DNA of 64,000 nucleotides from Clostridium sp. E02. Its GTDB lineage: Bacteria; Bacillota; Clostridia; Lachnospirales; Lachnospiraceae. The DNA is taken from assembly GCF_003833015.1 (NCBI RefSeq), contig NZ_RJLQ01000001.1, forward strand, positions 1 to 64,000. The letters run 5' to 3'. The notes below the pieces were generated by a model. That model did not search any database and was not told where the DNA came from. It saw only the letters and a program-made list of their open reading frames with translations. The translations under genes and the position numbers were made by a program. Below, in pieces: positions 38,439 to 46,913 of this stretch (position 1 is its first letter; every line of letters starts with the position of its first letter).

Positions 38439-39627
38439 ACAGGAATATATGGAGAAAGCAGAAGCAGAAATTTATAAAACCTACAACCGTTTTCCCGTAG
38501 TATTTGACCACGGGGACGGTGTACGTCTTTATGACACGGATGGGCAGGAATATTTAGACTTTGGCGCAGGAATTGCCGTAATGGGCTTAGGCTATAACGA
38601 TCCGGAAATCAATGAAGCATTAAAAGCCCAGGTGGATAAACTGCTTCATATTTCAAACTTGTTCTATAATGTTCCGGCTGTGGAAGCGGGAGAGAGGCTT
38701 CTAAATGCATCCGGCATGGATAAGGTGTTCTTTACCAACAGCGGAACGGAAGCGGTGGAAGGTGCCATAAAGGTAGCAAGAAGATTCGCCTACAATAAGG
38801 ATGGCGGTCATGATCATGAGATCATTGCTATGAATCATTCCTTTCACGGCAGGAGTCTGGGCGCTCTTTCCGTTACCGGAAATGACCATTACCAGGAACC
38901 CTTTAAGCCGCTGATTCCAGGAATCAAATTCGCAGAATTTAATAATCTGGAGAGCGTAAAAGCATTGGTAAATGACAAAACCTGTGCGGTCATTCTGGAA
39001 ACTCTTCAGGGAGAAGGCGGTATTTATCCGGCAAGTGAGGAATTCTTAAGAGGAGTGAGAACCCTTTGCGACGATCATGACATGCTGCTGATCCTAGATG
39101 AGATCCAGTGTGGAATGGGACGGACTGGTTTTATGTTTGCATGGCAGCAATATGGGGTAAAACCGGATGTGATGACAGTGGCAAAGGCATTGGGAAACGG
39201 CGTACCCATCGGAGCATTTCTGGCAGCCCAAAAGGCAGCCACAGCCATGGGTCCTGGAGACCATGGAACCACTTATGGTGGAAATCCTTTTGTGACAGCG
39301 GCGGCGGCTAAGGTGTTGGAGTTGTTTGAAAAGCGGAGGATCGTGGAGCATGTGAAAGATATCGGGGGATATCTGGAAAAGGAGCTTAAGAAACTGGTGG
39401 ATCATTATGAATTTATAACAGAACACCGAGGGCTGGGATTGATTCAGGGACTGGAATTTACCCTGCCAGTTGCCCCCATTGTCAGCCAGGCATTGACGGA
39501 ACAGAAGCTGGTTATAATCAGTGCTGGAACCAATGTAATTCGGTTTGTTCCACCTCTGGTGATTGAAAAAGAACACGTGGATGAGATGGTGGAAAAACTG
39601 TCTGCTGTGCTGGAACAACAAAAATAA
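38428..39627 (+). CDS. argD: Acetylornithine aminotransferase
   Basis: Class III PLP aminotransferase, 399 residues, making N-acetylornithine. Motifs: [36 protein letters not shown] and the PLP lysine in [13 protein letters not shown]. The ATG at 38428 overlaps argB by 11 bases and has GAGGAG upstream. Last gene of the operon. argF and argH are not in the window. Confidence 0.95.
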   Translation: MLSKQEYMEKAEAEIYKTYNRFPVVFDHGDGVRLYDTDGQEYLDFGAGIAVMGLGYNDPEINEALKAQVDKLLHISNLFYNVPAVEAGERLLNASGMDKVFFTNSGTEAVEGAIKVARRFAYNKDGGHDHEIIAMNHSFHGRSLGALSVTGNDHYQEPFKPLIPGIKFAEFNNLESVKALVNDKTCAVILETLQGEGGIYPASEEFLRGVRTLCDDHDMLLILDEIQCGMGRTGFMFAWQQYGVKPDVMTVAKALGNGVPIGAFLAAQKAATAMGPGDHGTTYGGNPFVTAAAAKVLELFEKRRIVEHVKDIGGYLEKELKKLVDHYEFITEHRGLGLIQGLEFTLPVAPIVSQALTEQKLVIISAGTNVIRFVPPLVIEKEHVDEMVEKLSAVLEQQK

Positions 39628-39648
39628 TAACAATGACTGAGATATGAG

Positions 39649-39689
39649 AAAGCCGATAACCACAACATAGAGTTATCGGCTTTGCGTTT
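39649..39689. terminator. Probable terminator at the end of the arg operon
   Basis: A 12-bp perfect stem (AAAGCCGATAAC/GTTATCGGCTTT) with an 11-base loop. The following T-run is interrupted (TTTGCGTTTA); it may also serve the convergent hydrolase gene. Confidence 0.7.
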
Positions 39690-39709
39690 ATGAGAACCTT
39701 TCGGTTATG

Positions 39710-40846
39710 TTACTTGCTGCTGGTCTTTCTGATCAGGTCTACACCATCATATGCCAGGCTTTCCACATTTGCTGCCTTGTGCAGTATATAATGATCAAAA
39801 AAGTTCTTCGTATAGTCTGTAACAATATTTCGCATCTCCATAGCATCCCGTTCACCTCTTACTTCCTCATTAACACAGGTAAACACGATGTCGCAGTAAT
39901 CTAAATGCGCAACACGATCAACGGAGAAATAATAAGTTCCCTTACTGTTGTTAGAGCCAATTACTGCATTCATGTTATAGTTAGGTTCACTAAACAGAAA
40001 TAAAAAGGGTTTCTTAAGGTCACTGTCAAGAAGACCGAATGCACCGCTGTCCAAGCCAACACCGCAGACAAACCGGTCGTCGTCCCTGCAGACAATTGCC
40101 GTTGTTGGTCCACCATAAGAATGTCCGACTATGCCCATGCCTATGTCAAGCTGTAATCTGCCTTTGAAAATAGAAATCAGTTCTCCAGAGTCCAGTTTGT
40201 AAAGATAATCGGCTACATACCTCACATCCTCTGCCTGTAATTCACTAAACTCAGTTAACTTGGCGAGTATTGGCAGTGTAAGCACGTTATGGCACATATC
40301 AATGGCAGTTTCATCGTCAGGCCGCATTACCATCTTACCAGAAAGTGCCTGCATCCGGGGATCTTCAGAAAATGACATAATGACATCCGAAAAATCCATT
40401 GATATATTGAACAGGCTCCCATCTTTACGTTTATACATCGTGCTGTTTTGATGGCCGATGCTTACCACAACATATCCCTTGCTTGCCAGGTCTGTACAGA
40501 GCACTGTACCCCATTCAGGAGAACCGCCCCCGCCGCAAACATAGAATAACACCGGATAGCGTTTTTCCTTCCCGGAGAGAGCCAGGTCGTCGTAACACCG
40601 TGTCTTGATATCAATAGAAAAAACATCCTTTAAGACAGTGACAAGCGGCCGCTCATGAAACATCTCGTAGACTTCAGGAAACATGTACGTGGAAGCGGCC
40701 TTACCTTCACTGCTGTCAGATGGATAGTAAACAAACGCCGTCAGTTTTCTTTTTGAGTGATCGGATGCCGTGTAATCAAAATCCATCTGGGTACGGCCGA
40801 CAATATAGCTGCCAATTGGTTCTGGAAATATGTCGTAAGTTTTCAT
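39710..40846 (-). CDS. Alpha/beta hydrolase of the PAF-acetylhydrolase/dienelactone hydrolase type
   Basis: A 378-residue cytoplasmic esterase-like protein. The nucleophile elbow is GHSYGGPT (serine about residue 240), preceded by LFYVCGGGGSPEW, which probably forms the oxyanion hole, and by VVSIGHQNS. A candidate acid follows in GLDSGAFG and a histidine in VAHLDYCD. It lies 56 bases downstream of a tetR gene in the same direction, and is probably co-transcribed with and controlled by it. Substrate unknown. Confidence 0.8.
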   Translation of the reverse strand: MKTYDIFPEPIGSYIVGRTQMDFDYTASDHSKRKLTAFVYYPSDSSEGKAASTYMFPEVYEMFHERPLVTVLKDVFSIDIKTRCYDDLALSGKEKRYPVLFYVCGGGGSPEWGTVLCTDLASKGYVVVSIGHQNSTMYKRKDGSLFNISMDFSDVIMSFSEDPRMQALSGKMVMRPDDETAIDMCHNVLTLPILAKLTEFSELQAEDVRYVADYLYKLDSGELISIFKGRLQLDIGMGIVGHSYGGPTTAIVCRDDDRFVCGVGLDSGAFGLLDSDLKKPFLFLFSEPNYNMNAVIGSNNSKGTYYFSVDRVAHLDYCDIVFTCVNEEVRGERDAMEMRNIVTDYTKNFFDHYILHKAANVESLAYDGVDLIRKTSSK

Positions 40847-40902
40847 TTTCTTGTACCTCCTTAATTTTAAAAACTATTTCATCCAGTCTTAATGAAGTAT
40901 AG

Positions 40903-41562
40903 TTACTTCTTTGTTTTATTAAGATTGCTCATAATTTCAGAATATTTAGGATCTTCAACCAGCCCATGGCCCATAAAGTTGGTAAAGTACTTGCTAATTT
41001 TATGTTGCAGATTAGAGTCCTTAATATCAAATTCTCTAAAAAACATAATTAAATTAAACTGCATTGACTCAAACATAAAGGAAATCAAATCGTCGTCAAT
41101 ATCAGGCCGGAGATATCCATCAACCCTCATTCGTCGTAAAATGCCTTTGATTAAGGGGAAAGACTCGCCTTTTAGTACGTTTGAATATATTTTAAGCAAA
41201 GTGCTCTCGGGAATGGTTAAAAATGTTTCGGTGAGTTTGATTTCCAACTCAATCAGTGGTTCGGTCACTATGCCATTCACGTTACCAAAGGTGCCAGTAA
41301 GAAAAAACTGGAAAAGGGAATCTTCATTACTGTTATTAAAATACGCGGCTCTTTTCCGGGTTACATTACGTATTAAGAGACAATAAAGGTCATCTTTATC
41401 TTCAAAATACCGGTAAAAAGTTCCGGGGTGCATGGACAAACAATCCAAAACCATCTTCATGGTTATATCCTCGTAAAGATTATCAACAAAAAGATGCATT
41501 GCGTTATTAGATATTTCTTCTTGCCTTGCTTCATCTAATCGAAAAAAAGTATTTTTGGGCAT
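40903..41562 (-). CDS. TetR-family transcriptional regulator
   Basis: A 219-residue repressor with an N-terminal helix-turn-helix (about 25-50: DITMKMVLDCLSMHPGTFYRYF followed by EDKDDLY) and a divergent ligand-binding half. A palindromic operator overlaps its own promoter, indicating autorepression. It probably controls the downstream alpha/beta hydrolase, which might detoxify or modify the inducer. Confidence 0.88.
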   Translation of the reverse strand: MPKNTFFRLDEARQEEISNNAMHLFVDNLYEDITMKMVLDCLSMHPGTFYRYFEDKDDLYCLLIRNVTRKRAAYFNNSNEDSLFQFFLTGTFGNVNGIVTEPLIELEIKLTETFLTIPESTLLKIYSNVLKGESFPLIKGILRRMRVDGYLRPDIDDDLISFMFESMQFNLIMFFREFDIKDSNLQHKISKYFTNFMGHGLVEDPKYSEIMSNLNKTKK

Positions 41563-41592
41563 TGGTCACTCCTTCTTAATGTGAAACACCAT

Positions 41593-41637
41593 GTGTGAAC
41601 TGATTCACACTATATCATGAATTTATTCTTGCGTCAA
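41593..41637 (-). promoter_or_regulatory. Promoter and palindromic operator of the tetR-hydrolase operon
   Basis: On the minus strand TTGACG (41637-41632), 17 bp, TATAGT (41614-41609). The perfect palindrome GTGTGAA-N4-TTCACAC (41593-41610) overlaps the end of the -10 and the start site. Confidence 0.8.
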
Positions 41638-41821
41638 GTAGTGCTAAAATTATTTTAATGAAAAAGATCATTTTTGGAACAGCAGATTTTTCCCGTTTCC
41701 GTTATAATAAAGCTACCACGTGGAAAAGAAGAAACCAGGGCGAGGTATTCCAAATCTGGGGCGGAAGAAACGATGCGGATATTTTCGCCTATGCATCGAA
41801 ATGAATCGATTCACCGTTATT

Positions 41822-41868
41822 ACAAGGCTGTGCTGTAAAAAATGTCGAAAAAGAGCCTTGTGTTTTTT
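41822..41868 (+). terminator. Terminator-like hairpin upstream of fchA
   Basis: ACAAGGCT (41822-41829) pairs with AGCCTTGT (41854-41861) and is followed by six T. It sits 52 bases before the fchA start codon, inside the 358-base gap 41563-41920. The rest of that gap holds the tetR promoter and a GC-richer stretch with a CGATGC/GCATCG pairing around 41773-41800, but no gene I can support. Confidence 0.6.
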
Positions 41869-41886
41869 CCCTAAGGTCGATATAAT
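41858..41886 (+). promoter_or_regulatory. Promoter of fchA-folD
   Basis: TTGTGT (41858-41863), 17 bp, TATAAT (41881-41886), 35 bases before the fchA ATG. Confidence 0.65.
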
Positions 41887-41920
41887 GATAAAAAAATGCC
41901 GGAAAGTGAGGAACATATTG

Positions 41921-42553
41921 ATGATACAGGATCTTACAGTCTCTGAATTCTTAGAAGCGTTGTCCTCTAAAAAACCAACACCGGGAGGTGGGGGCGCGGC
42001 AGCACTTGGGGGTGCCCAGGGCGTGGCATTAGGTGAGATGGTAATTAATCTGACTTTGGGCAAAAAGAAGTATGCAGATGTGGAAGAAGAGATGCAGCTT
42101 CTTCTTATAAAGTTGGAGGATATAAAAAAGGAATTTTTAAGATTGGCAGACGAAGATGCTGTTGTATTTGCTCCGTTGGCAGCAGCTTATGGGCTTCCAG
42201 CCGGAACGGAAGAGGAAAAAAAGCATAAGGCTGAGGTTCTGGAAACCCATCTTCTGGCAGCAAGTCTGGTTCCAATTGCTGTGATGGAACGAGCTATAGA
42301 CACGCTTGAGATTATGGAGTTTTTAGCAGAAAAGGGAAGTCGTCTAGCGGTCAGTGATGTGGGAGTTGGAGTACAGTTTTTAAGATCTGCACTTCTTGGG
42401 GCAAAGATGAATGTATCCATTAATACCAAATTCATGAAGATAAGAGAACAAGCAGTGGATTTGGATCGGAGGGCAAAACAGCTGGCAGAACATGGAAGTA
42501 GGTTGTCCGATGCGATTTATACAAATGTAGAAGCTGCGTTAACGACAGAATAA
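41921..42553 (+). CDS. fchA: Methenyltetrahydrofolate cyclohydrolase FchA
   Basis: A cyclodeaminase/cyclohydrolase-family protein of 210 residues that interconverts 5,10-methenyl-THF and 10-formyl-THF. Family marks are KKPTPGGGGAAALGGAQG (residues about 17-34), the long central helices and VGVQFLRSALLGAKMNVSIN. The ATG at 41921 matches the conserved start; the frame is open further upstream but that part is not conserved. It is followed after 20 bases by folD. The neighbouring FolD has lost residues needed for cyclohydrolase activity, so FchA is probably the working cyclohydrolase. Confidence 0.9.
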   Translation: MIQDLTVSEFLEALSSKKPTPGGGGAAALGGAQGVALGEMVINLTLGKKKYADVEEEMQLLLIKLEDIKKEFLRLADEDAVVFAPLAAAYGLPAGTEEEKKHKAEVLETHLLAASLVPIAVMERAIDTLEIMEFLAEKGSRLAVSDVGVGVQFLRSALLGAKMNVSINTKFMKIREQAVDLDRRAKQLAEHGSRLSDAIYTNVEAALTTE

Positions 42554-42573
42554 TAAGGAGGCAAGTACGTGCC

Positions 42574-43413
42574 GTGATTACATTAAAGGGAGCAGCCGTG
42601 TCTGCAAAAATCAAGGAAGAAGTAGCGTTGATAGTAAAAGATTTGCCTGGGAAAACTCCAAAGCTGGCAATCGTAAGAGTTGGAGATCGACCTGACGATG
42701 TTTCTTATGAGAGAGGCGCATTAAAGAAAATGGAAAACTTTGGCTTAAGAGCGGAAAGCTTTTGTTTTCCAGAGGATATCTCCTATGAAGCATTCAAAGA
42801 GGAATTTTCAAAAATCAATCAGGATCCCGATGTGGATGGAATTCTTTTGCTGCGCCCATTACCTGGGCACATTAAGGAATCAGACATTGCTGGCATTATT
42901 GACCCAGAAAAGGATTTAGATGGAATCTCACCAGAAAACATTGCTCGTGTATTTTCTGGTGATCCAAATGGATTTGCTCCCTGCACAGCGGAGGCAGTGA
43001 TCCAAGTGTTAAAAGGTTATGACATTCCGATTCAGGGAAAACTCGTGACCGTGGTGGGAAGAAGTATGGTGGTGGGACGTCCCCTTTCCATGCTGCTTCT
43101 AAAAGAGAATGCGACCGTTACCATCTGCCATACTCGTACGGAGAACTTAATGGAGGTTTGTAGAAAAGCGGAAATTTTAGTGGTAGCGGCTGGTCAGAAA
43201 AAGATGATTGACGCTTCTTATGTTGGTTCCGATGCCATTGTTATTGACGTAGGAATCCATGTTGATGAGAATGGAAATCTTTGTGGTGATGTTGATTGTG
43301 ACTCTTTGGAGGGGAAGGCGTCCATGGCAACTCCCGTTCCTGGCGGGGTAGGAACGGTGACAACGGCAGTTCTTGCCAAACATTTGGTTAAGGCTGCAGA
43401 AAGAAACCGTTAA
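42574..43413 (+). CDS. folD: FolD-family methylenetetrahydrofolate dehydrogenase with degenerate cyclohydrolase site
   Basis: A 279-residue FolD homologue; standard FolD oxidises methylene-THF and hydrolyses methenyl-THF. The Rossmann loop VVGRSMVVGRPLSMLLL and PVPGGVGTVTTAVL are intact, supporting NAD(P)-dependent dehydrogenase activity. The cyclohydrolase residues are changed: the Y-x-x-x-K motif reads YERGA (Ala49 at the lysine position), and the usual VQLPLP reads LLRPLP (Leu93 at the glutamine position). Start GTG 42574 with AAGGAGG 12 bases upstream. Tail-to-tail with the permease gene; stops overlap. Confidence 0.9.
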   Translation: MITLKGAAVSAKIKEEVALIVKDLPGKTPKLAIVRVGDRPDDVSYERGALKKMENFGLRAESFCFPEDISYEAFKEEFSKINQDPDVDGILLLRPLPGHIKESDIAGIIDPEKDLDGISPENIARVFSGDPNGFAPCTAEAVIQVLKGYDIPIQGKLVTVVGRSMVVGRPLSMLLLKENATVTICHTRTENLMEVCRKAEILVVAAGQKKMIDASYVGSDAIVIDVGIHVDENGNLCGDVDCDSLEGKASMATPVPGGVGTVTTAVLAKHLVKAAERNR

Positions 43414-44843
43414 TGTTTTTCCTCTTTTTGGTTGGAATGATGAAGTTCTTCTGAAAACTCTGTTAGAAACTGCCTGGGGTCTGGTGTGATCTCTGGCAGT
43501 TTTCTTTTGCTTTGTAACTTTCTTTTCCTGGAGGCTTTCACAAGGGGGTAACAAGCGGTGTAAAATACCACAAGGACGATTCCAGCAAGAAATCCCAAGG
43601 TCTGACCCTTAATAAAAGGCATGCTAAACATGGCGATGATCAATCCGGCCAAAGTAATCAGTGAACTATAAGGGAATCCGCAAAGTCGGCAGTTTCCCTC
43701 TGGTTTCCCATTTTTTTTTCGAAATCGGATGTGGGTTATCATCAAAATAATATAGGTAAAGAGGAGGGCGAATCCGCCCGAACTAATTAAAAACAGATAG
43801 ACTTGGGGAAACAAAAGCCCTATATATAAAAATAAGAGCATAGCCAGACCAGAAAATAATATTCCCCGGTAGGGTACGTCCGACTTGTCCTTTAAAAATC
43901 CTGGTCCCAATCCGTCTTCCACAAGAGAACGAAGCATTCTGCCGATCCCAAACATAGCGGCTACCATAGTAGAAAATATGGCACTAATTAAGATGAGGGT
44001 CATAGCTGTTCCCGCCCAAGTCATGTGATAGCGGTTTAGGGCAGTTACGATTGGACTGACATTTTCTGTGATAGAATCAGTGGGAACGAGCAGTAGTAGA
44101 ATGGAAATACACAAAATATATAAAGTGACCAGAGAAAATACGGTTAAGTGAATCGCCCGAGGTATGTTTTTTTGTTTATTTTCTGTTTCACTGGCAGCCA
44201 AACCGATGATTTCAAAACCAGCATAGGTAAACAAGACAATGAGTAGACTTCCAGCTAGACTTTTTATTCCACCAGGCAGGAAAGTTTCGGTATGGATGGT
44301 TTGTAATCTTACAGGACTGTATCCAGGAAGCAATCCAAATAGAATCAGAGCACCCAAAAGAATGAATCCGATAATCGCTGCGATCTTAACTGCAGAAAGG
44401 ATACTCTCTAAGCTGCTTAACTGGTTTGCTCCCAACAGATTTAATAGAGTTACAAATAAAATGAGTAAAGTACCAAGGATAGAAATGGAAATATCAGGAA
44501 ACCAGGTCCGAAACAAGAGCGAGACTGCGGTAGCTTCGCTTGACATGGAGATTACCATACCCGTCCAATAGACCCAGCCCACCACAAATCCAGTTCCGTG
44601 ATTGATGTATTGGGATGCGAATGTGCGAAAAGAACCAGAATCGGGATTTTGTACCGTCATCTCAGAAAGGGCAAAAAGAATAAAATAAACCATAATTCCA
44701 CAGATGAAATAGGATAGTAGGATGCCCCGTCCAGCAGCCTTTATAGCAACCGAAGAGCCAAGAAAAAAGGAACCACCAATTACGGTTCCAAGAGCCATCA
44801 TCGTCAGCCGTCCAGCAGTTAGTCCATTCACTTTATTATTCAT
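43410..44843 (-). CDS. Amino acid permease (APC superfamily)
   Basis: A 477-residue transporter with about 12 transmembrane helices. It opens GLTAGRLTMMALGTVIGGSF, the APC consensus TM1 with the substrate-binding GT-IGGS turn, and has YINHGTGFVVGWVYWTGM typical of the AAT/lysine-permease group. The Met at 44843 is preferred (GGAG 7-8 bases upstream) over one six codons earlier. Substrate cannot be read from the sequence. Confidence 0.88.
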   Translation of the reverse strand: MNNKVNGLTAGRLTMMALGTVIGGSFFLGSSVAIKAAGRGILLSYFICGIMVYFILFALSEMTVQNPDSGSFRTFASQYINHGTGFVVGWVYWTGMVISMSSEATAVSLLFRTWFPDISISILGTLLILFVTLLNLLGANQLSSLESILSAVKIAAIIGFILLGALILFGLLPGYSPVRLQTIHTETFLPGGIKSLAGSLLIVLFTYAGFEIIGLAASETENKQKNIPRAIHLTVFSLVTLYILCISILLLLVPTDSITENVSPIVTALNRYHMTWAGTAMTLILISAIFSTMVAAMFGIGRMLRSLVEDGLGPGFLKDKSDVPYRGILFSGLAMLLFLYIGLLFPQVYLFLISSGGFALLFTYIILMITHIRFRKKNGKPEGNCRLCGFPYSSLITLAGLIIAMFSMPFIKGQTLGFLAGIVLVVFYTACYPLVKASRKRKLQSKRKLPEITPDPRQFLTEFSEELHHSNQKEEKH

Positions 44844-44886
44844 AGGATTTCTCCATTTCACTTTTTGTATTATTATTCCAGAGATT

Positions 44887-44927
44887 AAAAAAAATATTCA
44901 GGCTGTAAGTTCATCTTACAGCCTGAA
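44887..44927 (-). terminator. Terminator of the glycosyltransferase/methyltransferase gene
   Basis: Perfect 13-bp stem TTCAGGCTGTAAG/CTTACAGCCTGAA with 5-base loop, followed on the minus strand by ATA and eight T. Confidence 0.93.
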
Positions 44928-44936
44928 GAAGAAAAG

Positions 44937-46475
44937 TTATTGTTTTCTGGCACGGATCAAATACTGATACGCGGTTAATTCAACTGGATTTGGGACAATG
45001 GAATTGAGCTTTTCCAGCGTTTTTTGGTGATCGGGAGTCAAGTAGGCTCGGGTGTTTCCCATTTCCTCGATTTCGTAACCTGCCCGGGAAAACATACGGG
45101 TAATTTCAGTTTTGGTAAAGAAACGCAGATGGGTCTTATCAAGAATACCACTTTCTTCATATGTCCATAAACCATTTAAAAGATTGTGAATGACGGAAAT
45201 GTGCATGACATTTGGAATACTGGCAAGAATGGCGCCATTTGGTTTTAGATACCGTTTCATGTTAATAAGAACATCCTGTGGTTCGTGAAGATGCTCCAAA
45301 ACATCGCCAAATATAATGTAATCAAAGTACCCTTCCTCATAATCTAAATTTGTTTCTACATTGCCCTGAGTAACGGGGAAGAGGCAGGAGGAGATTTTAC
45401 AAGAACCAGGATCTAGTTCAATTCCATGAGGCTCGGATTTCGGAAATCGGTGTTTAATTGCAAGAAGGGATGCCCCACAGGCACACCCTACATCAAGAAC
45501 ACGAAACTCAGTATCTTTAGGATCAGCGATAAGATTCAAAATTTCAGGTCGTGCAAATAAAGAGTAATTCAGCCGTACATTCCATTTGTCGTGAAAGGTA
45601 TTAAAATCAGTCCATCGGGCCTGATTGCTGTTCGTTTGTACAAAGGTATAGACATAAGCATGGTGACATAAATACGTCTGCTTTTTTAACAATAAAAGCT
45701 GAAAACAAAGATCCTTTTCCAAAACTTCCATGGTAAAATATTTTTCGTAAAACCCCTTTGTTTTATCAAAGGAGTCACGACGTACTAATAACGAACAGGA
45801 AGAGGGGATGAGGACGGGACTCATATGTTCATCTCCTGGTAAGTTGTGTTCGTCAGCATAGACATTGGCCCGGTCAATGGGGGTCTGAAATTCCGTAAGA
45901 CCATGAGCAGGTCCATTGGTTACGGCTCCAGCTGCTCCAATGGAGTCATCTTTATAAAGAGACATCCGCAGTTGAAACAGTGCGTGACTTAATGGCACAG
46001 CCCCTTTCCCAAGAAACATAAGATCCTCCTGCGGTTTGGTCTTACGTATTGCCTCTTTGAGTGCAAGGGCAGGAGAGGATCCCTTTCCATATACAATTTG
46101 TATGTTTTCTTGGGTTAATAGCCAATGGGAAACGTCTTTGGATTCATCGTCGTCGATGACTACAATTGTTTGAATATCTTCCTTTCCCTTTATGCAGTTT
46201 TTTAAGATCGCTTTCATCTGCGCCAAATCAGGGACAGATGGGATAAGAAGAGCAGCCAGAGGAATTTTATCGTCTTGATTCTCCTCTAAGCCTGTAATCA
46301 GGTTCGAAAGTCTTGTTTTTGCTTCCTCATCCTGGCACAGAAAAAGACTGTGCGCATAGCATAGGTAAGCACGTTTCCAATTCCCCTTGTTTTCATATAG
46401 TTCTCCCATTTCTTCATAAACCCTATAATTCTTGCTGTTTTCAGCCGCCTTTTTGTGAAGTTCTTGAATCTCCAT
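44937..46475 (-). CDS. TPR / glycosyltransferase-like / SAM methyltransferase multidomain protein
   Basis: A 512-residue three-part protein. Residues 1-65 form two TPR-like helices (YEEMGELYENKGNWKRAYLCY). About 70-300 resemble a family 2 glycosyltransferase, with VVIDDDESKDVSHWL and IGAAGAVTNG, though the usual metal-binding DxD is not obvious. About 320-510 are a class I methyltransferase with the SAM loop VLDVGCACGASLLAI and DYIIFGDVLEHLHEPQDVL. This combination occurs in clostridial loci that decorate flagellin or surface glycans, but no such genes are adjacent here. Followed by a strong terminator. Confidence 0.78.
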   Translation of the reverse strand: MEIQELHKKAAENSKNYRVYEEMGELYENKGNWKRAYLCYAHSLFLCQDEEAKTRLSNLITGLEENQDDKIPLAALLIPSVPDLAQMKAILKNCIKGKEDIQTIVVIDDDESKDVSHWLLTQENIQIVYGKGSSPALALKEAIRKTKPQEDLMFLGKGAVPLSHALFQLRMSLYKDDSIGAAGAVTNGPAHGLTEFQTPIDRANVYADEHNLPGDEHMSPVLIPSSCSLLVRRDSFDKTKGFYEKYFTMEVLEKDLCFQLLLLKKQTYLCHHAYVYTFVQTNSNQARWTDFNTFHDKWNVRLNYSLFARPEILNLIADPKDTEFRVLDVGCACGASLLAIKHRFPKSEPHGIELDPGSCKISSCLFPVTQGNVETNLDYEEGYFDYIIFGDVLEHLHEPQDVLINMKRYLKPNGAILASIPNVMHISVIHNLLNGLWTYEESGILDKTHLRFFTKTEITRMFSRAGYEIEEMGNTRAYLTPDHQKTLEKLNSIVPNPVELTAYQYLIRARKQ

Positions 46476-46563
46476 AACGTCTCCTTTTATTAAAATAAAT
46501 TGTTTGTTTTCTGTCTTAATTCATTATATTCTACAGATGTATACCGATGTGAAAAAGTCGTTG

Positions 46564-46593
46564 TTGACGAAGTGACAACCCATCTGCTATAAT
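46564..46593 (+). promoter_or_regulatory. Promoter upstream of the glutamate 2,3-aminomutase leader
   Basis: TTGACG (46564-46569), 18 bp, TATAAT (46588-46593). Transcription would start about 315 bases before the aminomutase ATG. Confidence 0.7.
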
Positions 46594-46599
46594 GAAGTT

Positions 46600-46735
46600 G
46601 TTTCTTGCGGGGAGGCTTGCTTTCGTGAGCTGAATTTAGTAAAGAACGGTAAATTCCTAAGATCGAAACGATAATCTGAATGTTATATGTAGTTCATTTC
46701 TAAAATTTATTCACAGATATTTTATCTGTGCCAAC
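46600..46735 (+). ncRNA. Structured 5' leader or small RNA of unknown class
   Basis: Lies in the 438-base gap 46476-46913, which has no supported gene. Directly after the promoter are consecutive hairpins: GCTTGC/GTGAGC (46615-46630), GAATTTA/TAAATTC (46632-46656), ATCG/CGAT (46662-46672) and CACAGATA/TATCTGTG (46712-46730). A GCGGGGAGG stretch precedes them. No lysine riboswitch, T-box or c-di-GMP motif is recognisable and no T-run terminator follows. It could be a regulatory leader for the aminomutase gene or a separate RNA. Confidence 0.4.
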
Positions 46736-46913
46736 GCCTGTTTGCTCAGGTAATGATGCAAAAAATATCTACCCATCCCAATTATGATTAAAAGCAGAAT
46801 TAAAACCAGACTAGTCAATGTTTCGTTTTTTACAGAAGCTTTTCGTTTTCGCTGCGAAATTATAGGAATTTCCTTTCCTTTACAAAAAATATTAAAGGTA
46901 TAAGGAGAATTAT

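Noticed and set aside
41715-41870. Tetrahydrofolate riboswitch upstream of fchA-folD
   Set aside because: The conserved THF-I blocks are absent by eye; only generic hairpins are seen.
41720-41920. N-terminal extension of FchA from an upstream ATG at 41720
   Set aside because: The extra 67 residues are basic and cysteine-rich without family similarity, cross a terminator-like hairpin and the fchA promoter, and the ATG at 41921 matches the conserved protein start.
46600-46735. Lysine riboswitch upstream of the KamA-family gene
   Set aside because: The conserved L-box core sequences are not visible, and the enzyme's residues point to glutamate rather than lysine.
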